Below, one piece after another: positions 47,060 to 56,400 of a stretch of 64,000 nucleotides of DNA (position 1 is its first letter; every line of letters starts with the position of its first letter). The notes beneath the pieces were generated by a model that had not been told where the DNA came from, ran no database searches, and saw only the letters and a list, made by a program, of their open reading frames with translations. Made by a program: the position numbers and the translations under genes. The DNA is taken from assembly GCF_005281615.1 (NCBI RefSeq), contig NZ_SZZM01000003.1, positions 228,207 through 292,206 on the forward strand. The letters run 5' to 3'. The DNA comes from Rhodoligotrophos defluvii. GTDB lineage: Bacteria > Pseudomonadota > Alphaproteobacteria > Rhizobiales > Im1.

Positions 47060-48403
47060 ATGAACGTCGCAGTTCAGCAGACCCGGACCGAACAGGCGCT
47101 TCTGGATGCCTTCCCGGCCTTCCGCGCCAACGCACCGCTGAGCCCCTGGCTCGACAAGCAGCGGGAGGCCGGCTATTCGGCTTTCGCGGCCACGGGCCTG
47201 CCCCACCGCCGCATCGAGGAATGGCGCTGGACCGACCTGCGCCGCGCATTGCAGAGCGCCTATCTGCCCCTGACCGAACCGGCCAAGCCCGCCGCTGGCG
47301 TGGTGGAGCGGCTCATGGCCAAATCGCCGTTCACCGGGCTTGATGCGGCGCGGCTGGTGTTCGTCGACGGCCGGTTCGATGCGCAGCGTTCGGAGCTGCC
47401 AGTGGCCGACGGTCTCACCGTGCTCACCTTGAGCGAGATGCCGGAAGACGCGCCGGCCTGGCTCAAGGACACTTTCGGCAAAGTTTACGGACCGGAGGCC
47501 GACCCGATCCGCGCGCTGAACGCAGCCTTCCTGCGCGATGGCGCCGCCATTCACGTCGCGGCCGGCGTGGCGGTCGAGCAGCCTATCGAGATCATCTCGG
47601 TGGTGACCGATCCTTCCGCCCATATCAGCGGCCTGCGCAATGTGGTGGTGCTGGAGGCGGGCGCGGCCCTCACCCTGATCGAGACCCATGTGGGCGCCGC
47701 TGCCGATCACGTGGCGGGCGCAGTGACGGAAATCCGCATCGGCGATGACGCCACGTTCCAGCGGATCAAGGTGCAGGACGACAGCCTTGAGGCCGTCCAC
47801 CTGGCCAATCTGCATGTGGAGATCGGCGCCCGAGCCAGATTCCGCGAGTTCACCGCCACCGCCGGAAGCCGGCTCTCCCGCAACCAGATCTTCGCGAAAT
47901 TCCGCGGCGAGGAGGCGGATGCCAATATTTCCGGCGCCTATCTGCTGGCGGGCAAGCAGCATTGCGACACGACCCTGGTGGTCAACCATGCCGTTCCCCA
48001 TTGCACCAGCCGCGAGCTGTTCAAGGCAGTGCTGGATGACGAGGCGCACGGGATCTTTCAAGGCAAGCTGATCGTCGAGCAATATGCCCAGAAGACCGAC
48101 GGCAAGCAGCAGAGCCATGGCCTCCTGCTTTCCGAACGGGCCGAGTTCGACGCCAAGCCGGAGCTGGAGATTTTCGCCGACGACGTGGCCTGCGGCCATG
48201 GCGCCACCGCCGGCCAGCTGAATGAGGACCTTCTGTTCTATCTCATGGCCCGCGGCATTCCGGAGCCGCAAGCCAAGTCCATGCTGATCGCGGCCTTCGT
48301 GGCCGAGGCCTTCGATGCCGTGGACCATGAGGGTATCCGCGAGCGCCTAGCCGCCCTGGCGGAAGGCTGGCTCATCTCGAGTGGGGAGAATGGGAATGGC
48401 TGA
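47060..48403 (+). CDS. sufD: Fe-S cluster assembly protein SufD
   Basis: A 447-residue SufD. LPHRRIEEWRWTDLR is the N-terminal signature, followed by beta-helix repeats (EIISVVTDPSAHISGLRNVVVLEAGAAL) and the C-terminal FADDVACGHGATAGQLNEDLLFYLMARGIPEPQAKSMLIAAFV with the conserved CxHG-type motif. It pairs with SufB. The stop lies 5 nt after the start of sufS. Confidence 0.97.
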   Translation: MNVAVQQTRTEQALLDAFPAFRANAPLSPWLDKQREAGYSAFAATGLPHRRIEEWRWTDLRRALQSAYLPLTEPAKPAAGVVERLMAKSPFTGLDAARLVFVDGRFDAQRSELPVADGLTVLTLSEMPEDAPAWLKDTFGKVYGPEADPIRALNAAFLRDGAAIHVAAGVAVEQPIEIISVVTDPSAHISGLRNVVVLEAGAALTLIETHVGAAADHVAGAVTEIRIGDDATFQRIKVQDDSLEAVHLANLHVEIGARARFREFTATAGSRLSRNQIFAKFRGEEADANISGAYLLAGKQHCDTTLVVNHAVPHCTSRELFKAVLDDEAHGIFQGKLIVEQYAQKTDGKQQSHGLLLSERAEFDAKPELEIFADDVACGHGATAGQLNEDLLFYLMARGIPEPQAKSMLIAAFVAEAFDAVDHEGIRERLAALAEGWLISSGENGNG

Positions 48404-49658
48404 AGCCGCAGCAGCGGGCCTGGTCAAGCCGGTGGCCCCACGGCTCGACGTGGCGCGCATCCGGGCGGATTTTCCGATCCTGGCCCGCGAGGTCTATGGC
48501 AAGCCCCTCACCTATCTCGATAATGCCGCCTCGGCCCAGAAGCCCAAGGCGGTCATCGATGCGGTGCGCCATTCCTATGAAATGGAATATGCCAATGTCC
48601 ATCGCGGCCTGCATTTCCTGTCCAATGCGGCGACCCAGGCCTATGAGGACGCGCGCGAGAGCGTGCGCGCTTTCCTGAATGCCCCCTCGGTCGACGATAT
48701 CGTCTTCACCCGCAATGCCACCGAGGCCATCAACCTGGTGGCCCAGAGCTTCGGCGGCATGGTGATCGGCGAAGGCGACGAGATCGTCCTCTCGATCCTC
48801 GAGCACCACTCCAACATCGTGCCCTGGCATTTCCACCGGGAGCGACGCGGAGCAGTGCTCAAATGGGCGCCCATCGACGACAACGGCGCGCTGATCCTGG
48901 AGGAATACGAGAAGCTGCTCGGCCCCCGGGTGAAAATGGTGGCCATCACCCACATGTCGAACGCGCTGGGCACCATCACGCCGATCAAGGAGATCATCCG
49001 GCTCGCGCATGCCCGCGGCATTCCTGTGCTGGTGGATGGCAGCCAGGGCGCGGTGCACACGGTGGTCGACGTTCAGGACCTCGACTGCGACTTCTACGTC
49101 TTCACCGGGCACAAGACCTATGGCCCCTCGGGCATCGGCGTGCTCTACGGTAAGGCCGAGCGCCTGACGGCCATGCCGCCCTATCAGGGCGGCGGCGAGA
49201 TGATCCAGGACGTGACCCTCGACACGGTCACCTATGCGCCGCCGCCACACCGGTTCGAGGCGGGAACCCCGGCCATCGTCCAGGCGATTGGGCTCGGGGC
49301 TGCGCTCAACTACATGATGGCGGTGGGGCGCGAGGCGATCGCGGCGCACGAGGCGGAGCTTCTGGCCTATGCCACCCGGCGCATGGCCGAGATCAACAGC
49401 CTGCGCATCTTCGGCACGGCGCCGGACAAGGGCGCGATCATCTCGTTTGCGCTCGAAGGCGCTCATGCCCACGACGTGGCGACGGTGATCGATCGGCACG
49501 GTGTGGCGGTCAGGGCCGGCACCCATTGCGCACAGCCGCTGCTGCAGCGCTTCGGTCAGACCTCGACCTGCCGCGCGTCCTTCGCCATGTATAATACGAT
49601 GGAAGAGGTCGACCGGCTGGTCGAGGCCCTGAAATCGGCCGCCCGCCTGTTCAGCTAG
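48396..49658 (+). CDS. sufS: Cysteine desulfurase SufS
   Basis: A 420-residue group II desulfurase: LTYLDNAASAQKPKAVIDAV, NVHRGLHFLSNAAT, EHHSNIVPWHF, PLP-binding Lys240 in FTGHKTYGPSG, and catalytic Cys378 in RAGTHCAQP. It is the second desulfurase of the operon. ATG 48396 has GGGGAG 7 nt upstream and overlaps the sufD stop; GTG 48381 and ATG 48390 are in frame but less well spaced. Confidence 0.97.
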   Translation: MAEAAAAGLVKPVAPRLDVARIRADFPILAREVYGKPLTYLDNAASAQKPKAVIDAVRHSYEMEYANVHRGLHFLSNAATQAYEDARESVRAFLNAPSVDDIVFTRNATEAINLVAQSFGGMVIGEGDEIVLSILEHHSNIVPWHFHRERRGAVLKWAPIDDNGALILEEYEKLLGPRVKMVAITHMSNALGTITPIKEIIRLAHARGIPVLVDGSQGAVHTVVDVQDLDCDFYVFTGHKTYGPSGIGVLYGKAERLTAMPPYQGGGEMIQDVTLDTVTYAPPPHRFEAGTPAIVQAIGLGAALNYMMAVGREAIAAHEAELLAYATRRMAEINSLRIFGTAPDKGAIISFALEGAHAHDVATVIDRHGVAVRAGTHCAQPLLQRFGQTSTCRASFAMYNTMEEVDRLVEALKSAARLFS

Positions 49659-49669
49659 GGACGAATGCC

Positions 49670-50041
49670 ATGAGCGACAACAGTCTTGCCGCAGCGGCCG
49701 AAGCGGAAGCCACGAGTGCCATTCCGCCCGAGGAGCTGGCGCGGCTGACGGACGATATCATCGCCGCATTGAAGACGGTCTATGACCCGGAAATCCCGGT
49801 CGACATCTACGAGCTCGGCCTCGTCTACAAGGTGGATATCGACGACGACCGCACCGTGACGGTGGACATGACGCTCACCGCCCCGGGCTGTCCGGTGGCG
49901 GGCGATATGCCAGGCTGGGTGGAAAATGCCATTAATGCGGTCCCCGGCGTGGCCGGCACCAACGTGAACCTGGTGTTCGACCCGCCCTGGGACCAGAGCC
50001 GGATGTCGGACGAGGCGCGCGCCGCCCTGAACTACTGGTGA
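49670..50041 (+). CDS. sufT: SUF system maturation protein SufT (DUF59/MIP18)
   Basis: A 123-residue DUF59 protein. After an acidic, Ala-rich N-terminal 30 residues comes IIAALKTVYDPEIPVDIYELGLVYKVDI, then VTVDMTLTAPGCPVAGDMPGWV with the conserved Cys, and NLVFDPPWDQSRMSDEAR. Such proteins assist Fe-S cluster maturation. The start follows sufS by 11 nt. Confidence 0.95.
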   Translation: MSDNSLAAAAEAEATSAIPPEELARLTDDIIAALKTVYDPEIPVDIYELGLVYKVDIDDDRTVTVDMTLTAPGCPVAGDMPGWVENAINAVPGVAGTNVNLVFDPPWDQSRMSDEARAALNYW

Positions 50042-50135
50042 GGCCGTAATCCGTCACGCGGAATGTGCGAGGCTGGTTGTGGTGTTGGCCGCGGCGAATG
50101 CTATATTAGAGACAGAGGATTTCGAGAGTTGGCGC

Positions 50136-50516
50136 ATGAGCACAGTGCAATCGAGACTGCGGGCGAGGCCCAAGGCCATGACGCTCACCGAGGCGGCGGC
50201 AGCGCGCCTGCGCGAGCTTTCCACTCGCGCGGATAAGCCCATCCTCGGCCTGAGAGTCGGGGTCAAGAAGGGCGGCTGCGCCGGCATGGAGTACACGCTC
50301 GACTATGCGACCGAGCAGAAGCCGGGCGACGAGGTGGTGGAGGACAAGGGCGCCAAGATCTTCATCGACCCGGCGGCGATCATGTTCCTGCTCGGCACCG
50401 AGATGGACTACAAGACCACGCTGCTCACCTCGGGCTTCGTGTTCAACAATCCCAACCAGACCTCCGCCTGCGGCTGCGGCGAGAGCGTGGCCATCGCTCC
50501 GGCCCAGGCCGATTAG
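50136..50516 (+). CDS. sufA: HesB/IscA-type Fe-S carrier (SufA)
   Basis: A 126-residue A-type carrier. MTLTEAAAARLRELS begins the fold, and the three conserved Cys are in KKGGCAGMEY and SACGCGES near the C-terminus. It receives clusters from SufBC2D. ATG 50136 follows GAG at a short distance; an in-frame upstream start at 50079 adds 19 unconserved residues. Last gene of the suf operon. Confidence 0.95.
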   Translation: MSTVQSRLRARPKAMTLTEAAAARLRELSTRADKPILGLRVGVKKGGCAGMEYTLDYATEQKPGDEVVEDKGAKIFIDPAAIMFLLGTEMDYKTTLLTSGFVFNNPNQTSACGCGESVAIAPAQAD

Positions 50517-50921
50517 GGCACGCTCGGACTAGGCATCCCTCCCTTGGGACTACAGGGCACATGGCCTCCTGATGCCCTGGATTGTCGGCTCAAGCCCGAC
50601 AATGACGGAAGTTGTCGATCTGAAACCAAACCGTCATGCTCGGCCTTGAGCCGAGCATCCAGGGCCACACTCACGGGCCAAGGAACGATCGCTGGACTGC
50701 TGAGTGGAGGCCGGCAATGACGGCGACATGGCTTGGATGCCTGCCGCCGGGACATCTCCGTCGGATAAAGGACACCGCCCGTCATCGGTGCCGGGGAAGG
50801 TCAGCGGCGCGCCGTGAGCGCTGCGCCCCGCGAGATGGGCCGCCAAGACATTTGCCATGGTCTTCCCCTGTGCTAAGACGCGGCACCGAAGCAGCGCATC
50901 CTGGCATGAACCGGCTCATCC
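50517..50921. repeat. Palindromic repeat cluster between sufA and tyrS
   Basis: Three units lie in 405 gene-free bp. An inverted unit at 50575-50608 has ATTGTCGG arms around TCAAG. A direct unit at 50633-50664 has ATGCTCGGC/GCCGAGCAT arms around CTTGA. A degenerate inverted unit is at 50692-50721. The first two are arranged tail out and the last two face each other as in the purS-purQ composite. The remainder, which should hold the tyrS promoter, shows no strong hexamer pair. Confidence 0.75.
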
Positions 50922-52181
50922 ATGAATCAGTTTAAGTCCGATTTTCTAAAAATCCTGCACGAGCGTGGCTTTGTCCACCAGTGCTCCGATCTGGACGGGC
51001 TCGATGCCCTCTGCGCGGCCGGCCCGGTGACCGCGTATGTGGGCTATGACTGCACCGGGCCTTCGCTGCATGTGGGCCACCTCCTGTCCATCATGATGCT
51101 GCGCTGGTTTCAGAAGTGTGGCCATCGGCCGATCGCGCTCATGGGCGGTGGCACCACCCGGGTGGGCGACCCCTCGGGCAAGGATGAAAGCCGCAAGATC
51201 CTGAGCCTGGAGCAGATCGAGGAGAACAAGGCCAGCCTGCGCGAGGTGTTCAGCCGGTTCCTGACCTTCGGCAGCCATGTCACCGGCAGCGGCAACGACG
51301 CGCGCATGGCCGACAATGCGGAGTGGCTGGCGCCGCTCAACTACATCGAATTTCTGCGCGACGTGGGCCGCCATTTCTCGGTCAACCGCATGCTCACCTT
51401 CGAGTCCGTGAAGATGCGGCTCGAGCGCGAGCACGAGCTATCGTTCCTGGAGTTCAACTACATGATCCTCCAGGCCTATGACTTCGTGGAGTTGAACCGC
51501 CGCTATGACGTGCGCCTGCAGATGGGTGGCTCCGACCAGTGGGGCAACATCATCAACGGCATCGACCTCGGCCGCCGCATGGGCACGAGCCAGCTCTATG
51601 CCTTGACGTGCCCGCTGATCACCACGTCGTCCGGCACCAAGATGGGCAAGACCGCGCAGGGCGCGATCTGGCTCAAGGCCGAGATGCTGAGCCCCTACGC
51701 GTACTGGCAGTTCTGGCGCAACACCGACGATGCCGACGTGGGCCGGTTCCTCAAGCTGTTCACGGAGTTGCCGCTGGCGGAGATCGAACGGCTCGCTGCC
51801 CTCCAGGGTCAGGAGATCAACGAGGCCAAGAAGGTCCTGGCAACCGAGGCCACCGCCCTTTTGCACGGCCGCGACGCGGCGGAAGAGGCGGCCGAGACGG
51901 CGCGTCAGGCCTTCGAAGCCGGCGTTGCCGCCGAGGGCCTGCCCACGGTGGAGATTCCGCGGGATGAGCTCATCGCCGGCCTCGGCATCCTGAGTGCCAC
52001 GGTGCGCGCTGGCCTTGCGTCATCCAACTCGGAAGCACGGCGCGCCATCGCCAACCGGGCGATCCGCGTGGACGACGCCCTCGTCGAGGACGACAAGGCG
52101 ACGGTGGTGCTTTCGGCCACAGCGGATGCGGTGAAGATCTCCATGGGCAAGAAGCGCCACGTGCTGCTGAAGCCCGTCTGA
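50922..52181 (+). CDS. tyrS: Tyrosyl-tRNA synthetase
   Basis: A 419-residue class I synthetase. The HIGH-like motif is [14 protein letters not shown], tyrosine-binding segments include [11 protein letters not shown] and [14 protein letters not shown] with [11 protein letters not shown], and the KMSKS-like motif is [15 protein letters not shown]. The C-terminal S4-like RNA-binding domain is at about 340-419 ([20 protein letters not shown]). ATG 50922. Confidence 0.97.
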   Translation: MNQFKSDFLKILHERGFVHQCSDLDGLDALCAAGPVTAYVGYDCTGPSLHVGHLLSIMMLRWFQKCGHRPIALMGGGTTRVGDPSGKDESRKILSLEQIEENKASLREVFSRFLTFGSHVTGSGNDARMADNAEWLAPLNYIEFLRDVGRHFSVNRMLTFESVKMRLEREHELSFLEFNYMILQAYDFVELNRRYDVRLQMGGSDQWGNIINGIDLGRRMGTSQLYALTCPLITTSSGTKMGKTAQGAIWLKAEMLSPYAYWQFWRNTDDADVGRFLKLFTELPLAEIERLAALQGQEINEAKKVLATEATALLHGRDAAEEAAETARQAFEAGVAAEGLPTVEIPRDELIAGLGILSATVRAGLASSNSEARRAIANRAIRVDDALVEDDKATVVLSATADAVKISMGKKRHVLLKPV

Positions 52182-52251
52182 CCGAGAGCGGCGCCGACGA
52201 GGCAACTGCGCCCGGTCGATGGGATCGGCCGGCGCAGCCATCACAGCCGCT

Positions 52252-52734
52252 TCATGCCCCTGCATACGCCCTTTCCAGCGCGGCGACGTCCACCTTCTTC
52301 ATGCCGAACAAGGCCTCGATCACACGGCGGCTCCTCGCGGGATCCTTATCCGCAACCATGTCGAGATACTTCGCGTAGTTGATCTGCCATGACAGGCCGA
52401 AGCGATCCTTCACCCAGCCGCAGGGCTGGATCTCGCCACCTTCGCTGAGCGCGGCCGAGAGGCGGTCGATTTCTTCCTGGGTGTCGCATTCGACGAAGAG
52501 CGACATCGCTTCGCTCAGCTTGAAGATCGGTCCGCCATTGATCGCCCCGAACCTTTGGCCCTCCAGCTCGAAACCGATGCACATGATGGCGCCCTCGGGG
52601 CCCGGATCCCCCTTGCCGTAGTGGAGCACGTAGGTGATGCGCGAATCCTTGAACAGCGAGATGTAAAACTTGACCGCCTCCTCCGCATTCGCGTCGAACC
52701 ACAGGAACGGCGTGATCTTTTGCCGGATGGTCAT
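52252..52734 (-). CDS. VOC family protein (PhnB-like glyoxalase fold)
   Basis: A 160-residue vicinal-oxygen-chelate protein of the PhnB / 3-demethylubiquinone methyltransferase-like group: ITPFLWFDANAEEAVKFYISLFKDSRITY, IGFELEGQRFGAINGGP, and GWVKDRFGLSWQINY. No enzymatic activity is established for most members. Its start overlaps the stop of the TetR gene by 4 nt (ATGA), so it is translated with and probably controlled by that regulator. Confidence 0.92.
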   Translation of the reverse strand: MTIRQKITPFLWFDANAEEAVKFYISLFKDSRITYVLHYGKGDPGPEGAIMCIGFELEGQRFGAINGGPIFKLSEAMSLFVECDTQEEIDRLSAALSEGGEIQPCGWVKDRFGLSWQINYAKYLDMVADKDPARSRRVIEALFGMKKVDVAALERAYAGA

Positions 52735-53360
52735 CGGGTCTCCTCCTCCTCTGTGAACGGCCGATTGAAGAGCAGCGCCAGATAGCGCTGCAGGTGCTCG
52801 AGGCAGTCCTGGGCAATGCCTTCGTCCCCCTTGCTCTTGGCGAGGATGAAGGCGCCTTGAATGACGGCCTGTGTGAAGATGCCGAGGCTTTCGGGTGTCC
52901 AGCGGGCCTCGGGCGCGTGCAGCGCTTTTGCTTCGGCTGCATCTTTGGCGATGGCCGCGGCATGCTCGAGAATGTGCTTGCCGGCCGCGTCGCGGATCGA
53001 CGGATGTGTCTCATAGGTCTCCTGGGTCAGCATCCCGAGCAGACAGGTGAAATCGGCCAACGCGCCCGCCGCATGGCGCTTGCGGAAATCCGCATAGGCG
53101 ATCAGCCGATCGGCCGGATCGCTCACCCTGTGGTAGTCTGCGTCCGCAAAGAAGGCATCCGCGCGGTCTGAGAAAAGATCCGCCGCGGCAATGGCCACTT
53201 CCTCCTTGGACTTGAAGTGATGGAAGAAGCTGCCTTTGGTCAGACCGGCCTCCTCGCAGATGTCCTCGACGCGGGTTCCGGCATAGCCCTTTTTGCGAAA
53301 GACGCGCACGGCTGCGTCGAGCAGCTTCGCTTTTGACCCCTGCGCCGCTTCACTGGCCAT
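52731..53360 (-). CDS. TetR family transcriptional regulator
   Basis: A 209-residue TetR-type repressor. The N-terminal helix-turn-helix is KAKLLDAAVRVFRKKGYAGTRVEDICEEAGLTKGSFFHHFKSKEEV (about 10-58). The C-terminal ligand-binding domain begins DFRKRHAAGALADFTCLLGMLTQETY, of the YcdC/TetR_C type. GGAGGGCGA precedes ATG 53360. The promoter region carries two palindromes (53375-53419), consistent with autoregulation of the TetR-VOC operon. Confidence 0.94.
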   Translation of the reverse strand: MASEAAQGSKAKLLDAAVRVFRKKGYAGTRVEDICEEAGLTKGSFFHHFKSKEEVAIAAADLFSDRADAFFADADYHRVSDPADRLIAYADFRKRHAAGALADFTCLLGMLTQETYETHPSIRDAAGKHILEHAAAIAKDAAEAKALHAPEARWTPESLGIFTQAVIQGAFILAKSKGDEGIAQDCLEHLQRYLALLFNRPFTEEEETR

Positions 53361-53374
53361 TCGCCCTCCTTTCG

Positions 53375-53419
53375 TACCAACCAGTCGGTATGTATCTCTC
53401 TGGTACCAACTAGTTGGTA
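53375..53419. promoter_or_regulatory. Paired TetR operators
   Basis: TACCAACTAGTTGGTA (53404-53419) is a perfect 16-bp palindrome; TACCAACCAGTCGGTA (53375-53390) is the same motif with slight asymmetry. Their centres are 29 bp apart, close to three helical turns, on the same DNA face. Both lie between the regulator start and its -35 element. Confidence 0.75.
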
Positions 53420-53428
53420 TGGAGTCAA
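53400..53428 (-). promoter_or_regulatory. Promoter of the TetR-VOC operon
   Basis: On the minus strand, TTGACT (53428-53423), 17 bp, TACCAG (53405-53400). The perfect operator occupies the spacer, so bound repressor would exclude RNA polymerase. The -10 match is moderate. Confidence 0.5.
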
Positions 53429-53478
53429 GGCAGTGAACCGACGAAAATGCATTGAGGAGCTGGTACCGATGCGAGGCT

Positions 53479-56400
53479 TCAGCGGTCCGGCTGAGGGGGA
53501 TGCTGCTGCGGCGAGGTGGGCAGGCGTCGCGATGGTGGTGGCGCCCTCCGTGCCGGTGCACTGGGCACGACCGCGCGCGTGCCGCTGCTGCCCTGGAACT
53601 CGAAGATCTTGCGCAGGAAGCCGGGGGCCAAAGCCGAGATGGGATTGAACAGAACCTGCGGTTTGTCCGTGGTGCCACGGATCGCGAAGGTGATGCCGAA
53701 CATGCCCTGGCCCTTGCCGCCCATGAGCATTTCGCCCAGCACGGGAACGGCGCTCAACAGCGAGTTCAGCGCATAGGCCGGTATGATGGTGCCGCCGATA
53801 TCGATCGCCTTGTCCTGCTTGCGGATGACGCCCTTGGCGGTCGCCCCCAGCGCCGGCCCCTGCAGCAGGGTGTCGCCGATATAGACACCGGCGGCATTGG
53901 CGGAAAACGGCATGCTGAAATTGGAAAACACCATCGTGCCGGTCCGTCCGGCCTGGCGCGGATTGAGGCGCACGGGATTGCCTTTTTCGTCGAACTGCAG
54001 GGCCGGCTCGTCCATGACTTCGAAGCTCTGCAGCCGGAGTTGGCCATTATCCAGCAGCGCCGTGCCCGCCGGCCCGAGCAGCCCGGTGAACTGCAGCCGG
54101 CCGCCCCTGACGCGCGAATAGAGGTCCATGGCACGCAGCACCGCGCCGGCGTTTTCGCTGCTCGCCGTCATCAGACGGCGGCCCTGCGGCTTCGGCTCCA
54201 TGGTCATGGCGAACGGCGAACCATCATTGAAGCGGCCGGTCAGCTTGATGGCGGCAATGCCTTTTTCGCTGGCCGAACCGCTGAATTCGACATCCACCAG
54301 CCGCTCGTTGCGGAAGCCGATCACGCTGGCAATCTTGCCTTTCATCTGAGTAATCAATGGCTTCAGATGATCGGTATCCCTTTCTTCGAACAGGGCGGAA
54401 ATCATGGGACGCGCATCGAAGCTCGCCCCATCCACGGCAACCTCTATCCGGTTGTCGTCCAGGCGGTGCAAGACCAGGGAGAGATCATTGCCCTGCCCCA
54501 ACCTGACCACCGGCAGGTGCGAGCGCTGGACGTCGCCGCGCGCATTGACGGTGAAATCGCCGCGCACGTCGAGATCGGTGCCGGTGAGCGCGAAATCGGT
54601 GACGTTGAGCGCGCCATGATCGGCAACGGCCACCTTCATGGTGGCGCGGGTCTTGCCCGAGGGAGGCCGTTCCCAGTGGATGCCCTGCACCATGAGGGTG
54701 GCTTTCGACAGATCTGCCTCCACCTCGGCCCCGGCGACCTCGGTCTTGGACAGGTCCACATTCACGGTCAGGTCGATAGGGCCTGCCACCAGGTCGTTGA
54801 TGTCGATGCCGAGCCGCTGTCGGTCCCCATCGCTGAGGGTGGCGCGGGCGGTGATGTGCCGCTCGTCCGGCGTGTTGTTGATGAAGGACATGCGCCAGTC
54901 GAGCGCGCTGCGGACGCCGTTGAGCAGCACGTTGCCCCTGCCTTCTGCGCCCTGCATGGTGACGGTCACGTCAAGCTCGCCGCCATTGATGCTGATGTCG
55001 TGCAGGGCGTTGGGAAGACTGACGTCACGGATCTTCGCCTGAGCATCGAGGGCGACCTGGTCTGCGGTCATATCCGCGCTCAGGGGCAGCTCGAACTTGA
55101 AAAGCCCCTCGACAGTTCCCCCGAGGTCGGCGAGCCGCAAGCCGGCTTTGCTGATGTATTGCAGGGGCGGCTGGTCGACCAGCTCGATGAAGCCTTGCGC
55201 CGGCCCGCGCACATGCAGCTCAAAAGCCGCCCGCGTGCCCTCCACCATCAGATGGGTGACCTTCATCGTGCCCCGCGCGAGCTCGACGGTGGCGCCCGAC
55301 GGCAGGGTGACGACCCCATTGTCGAGCTGGAGGTCGAAGCTGTCGCCGCGCAGCACGCCGCCGCCGGTGGCGTTGCGGATGGGTGGCAGCTCCGCATAGT
55401 AGCGGGTGTCGACACCGGCAAGGCTGAAGTTGAAGGTGATGTTCTCGTCCGGGATGGCCTGGCCGGCCAGCGCATTGGCGATCACCGCGCCCGGCAAGTC
55501 GACGATCATCTCGCCGTCGGTGATGACGCCGGACGACACGTGCGCGTTGATCCAGTTGCGCGCGGCCGGCGCAGCCATCGGCGGCCAAAGTTTCTTCAGC
55601 ATTTCCAGCGGCACTTGGTTCAGCCGGGCCCCGAAACGCACGGCCACCGCCTCCGGCGTCTCGGTGAAGGTTCCGCGCAGGCGCACGCCGGCATTGCCCG
55701 CCCGCAGCACCAGATCATCCACCCTGAGCGAGCCCTGGTCCAGCAGGGCCGTGCCGACGAAGTCGATATTGTCGATCGCTAATGCGTCCGCGATCGTCCC
55801 AGTCGTGTCCAGGCTGATGCCATGGGCCTTCAGCTCCAGCTGCAGCGCGCTCACGCGGCCGTCCGCCGCCTGGACCGGGTGAACGACGCCATTCAGCTTC
55901 GCCTGGGACCCACCGATGAAAAACGCGGAATCACCGATGACGATGTCGCCGCTTTCCGGCTCGAACGACAGCCGCAGCACGCCTTCATCCACCAGGATGG
56001 GCTGCGAAATGAAGCCGGGAAAGCCGACATAGCCTGCCGCGGCACTCAGCACGGCATCAGCACGCAGGATCCGCCCCCCTCCGGTCATCTCGAAACGCGC
56101 TTCGCCGGAAAGCGGCACCTTCACTTCTGCCAGCTGCGACAGCGAGAAGATCTGCCCGGAGAGATCGGCCGGCACCAGGTCCTGGATGCTCGCCTGGGCA
56201 ACCACCTTGTCCTGCGCATCAGCATAGCTCGCCACCACATTCAGCTTCCATGGCACCGGCCCGCTCGCCACGTCTGCATTGGCGATCAGCTTCAGGCCCG
56301 CCGTATCGCGCTGGAAATTGAGATTGACCTCCGGCATTTCCCAGGTGGCGTCGTTTATGGCATCGAACAGCGACACCCGGGCATCGGTTATGACGATCGC

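Noticed and set aside
53452-55782. A 776-codon plus-strand open frame opposite the YhdP/AsmA-like gene
   Set aside because: It mirrors the codon structure of the minus-strand gene, which has a clear membrane anchor and domain order; no family motif is visible on the plus strand.
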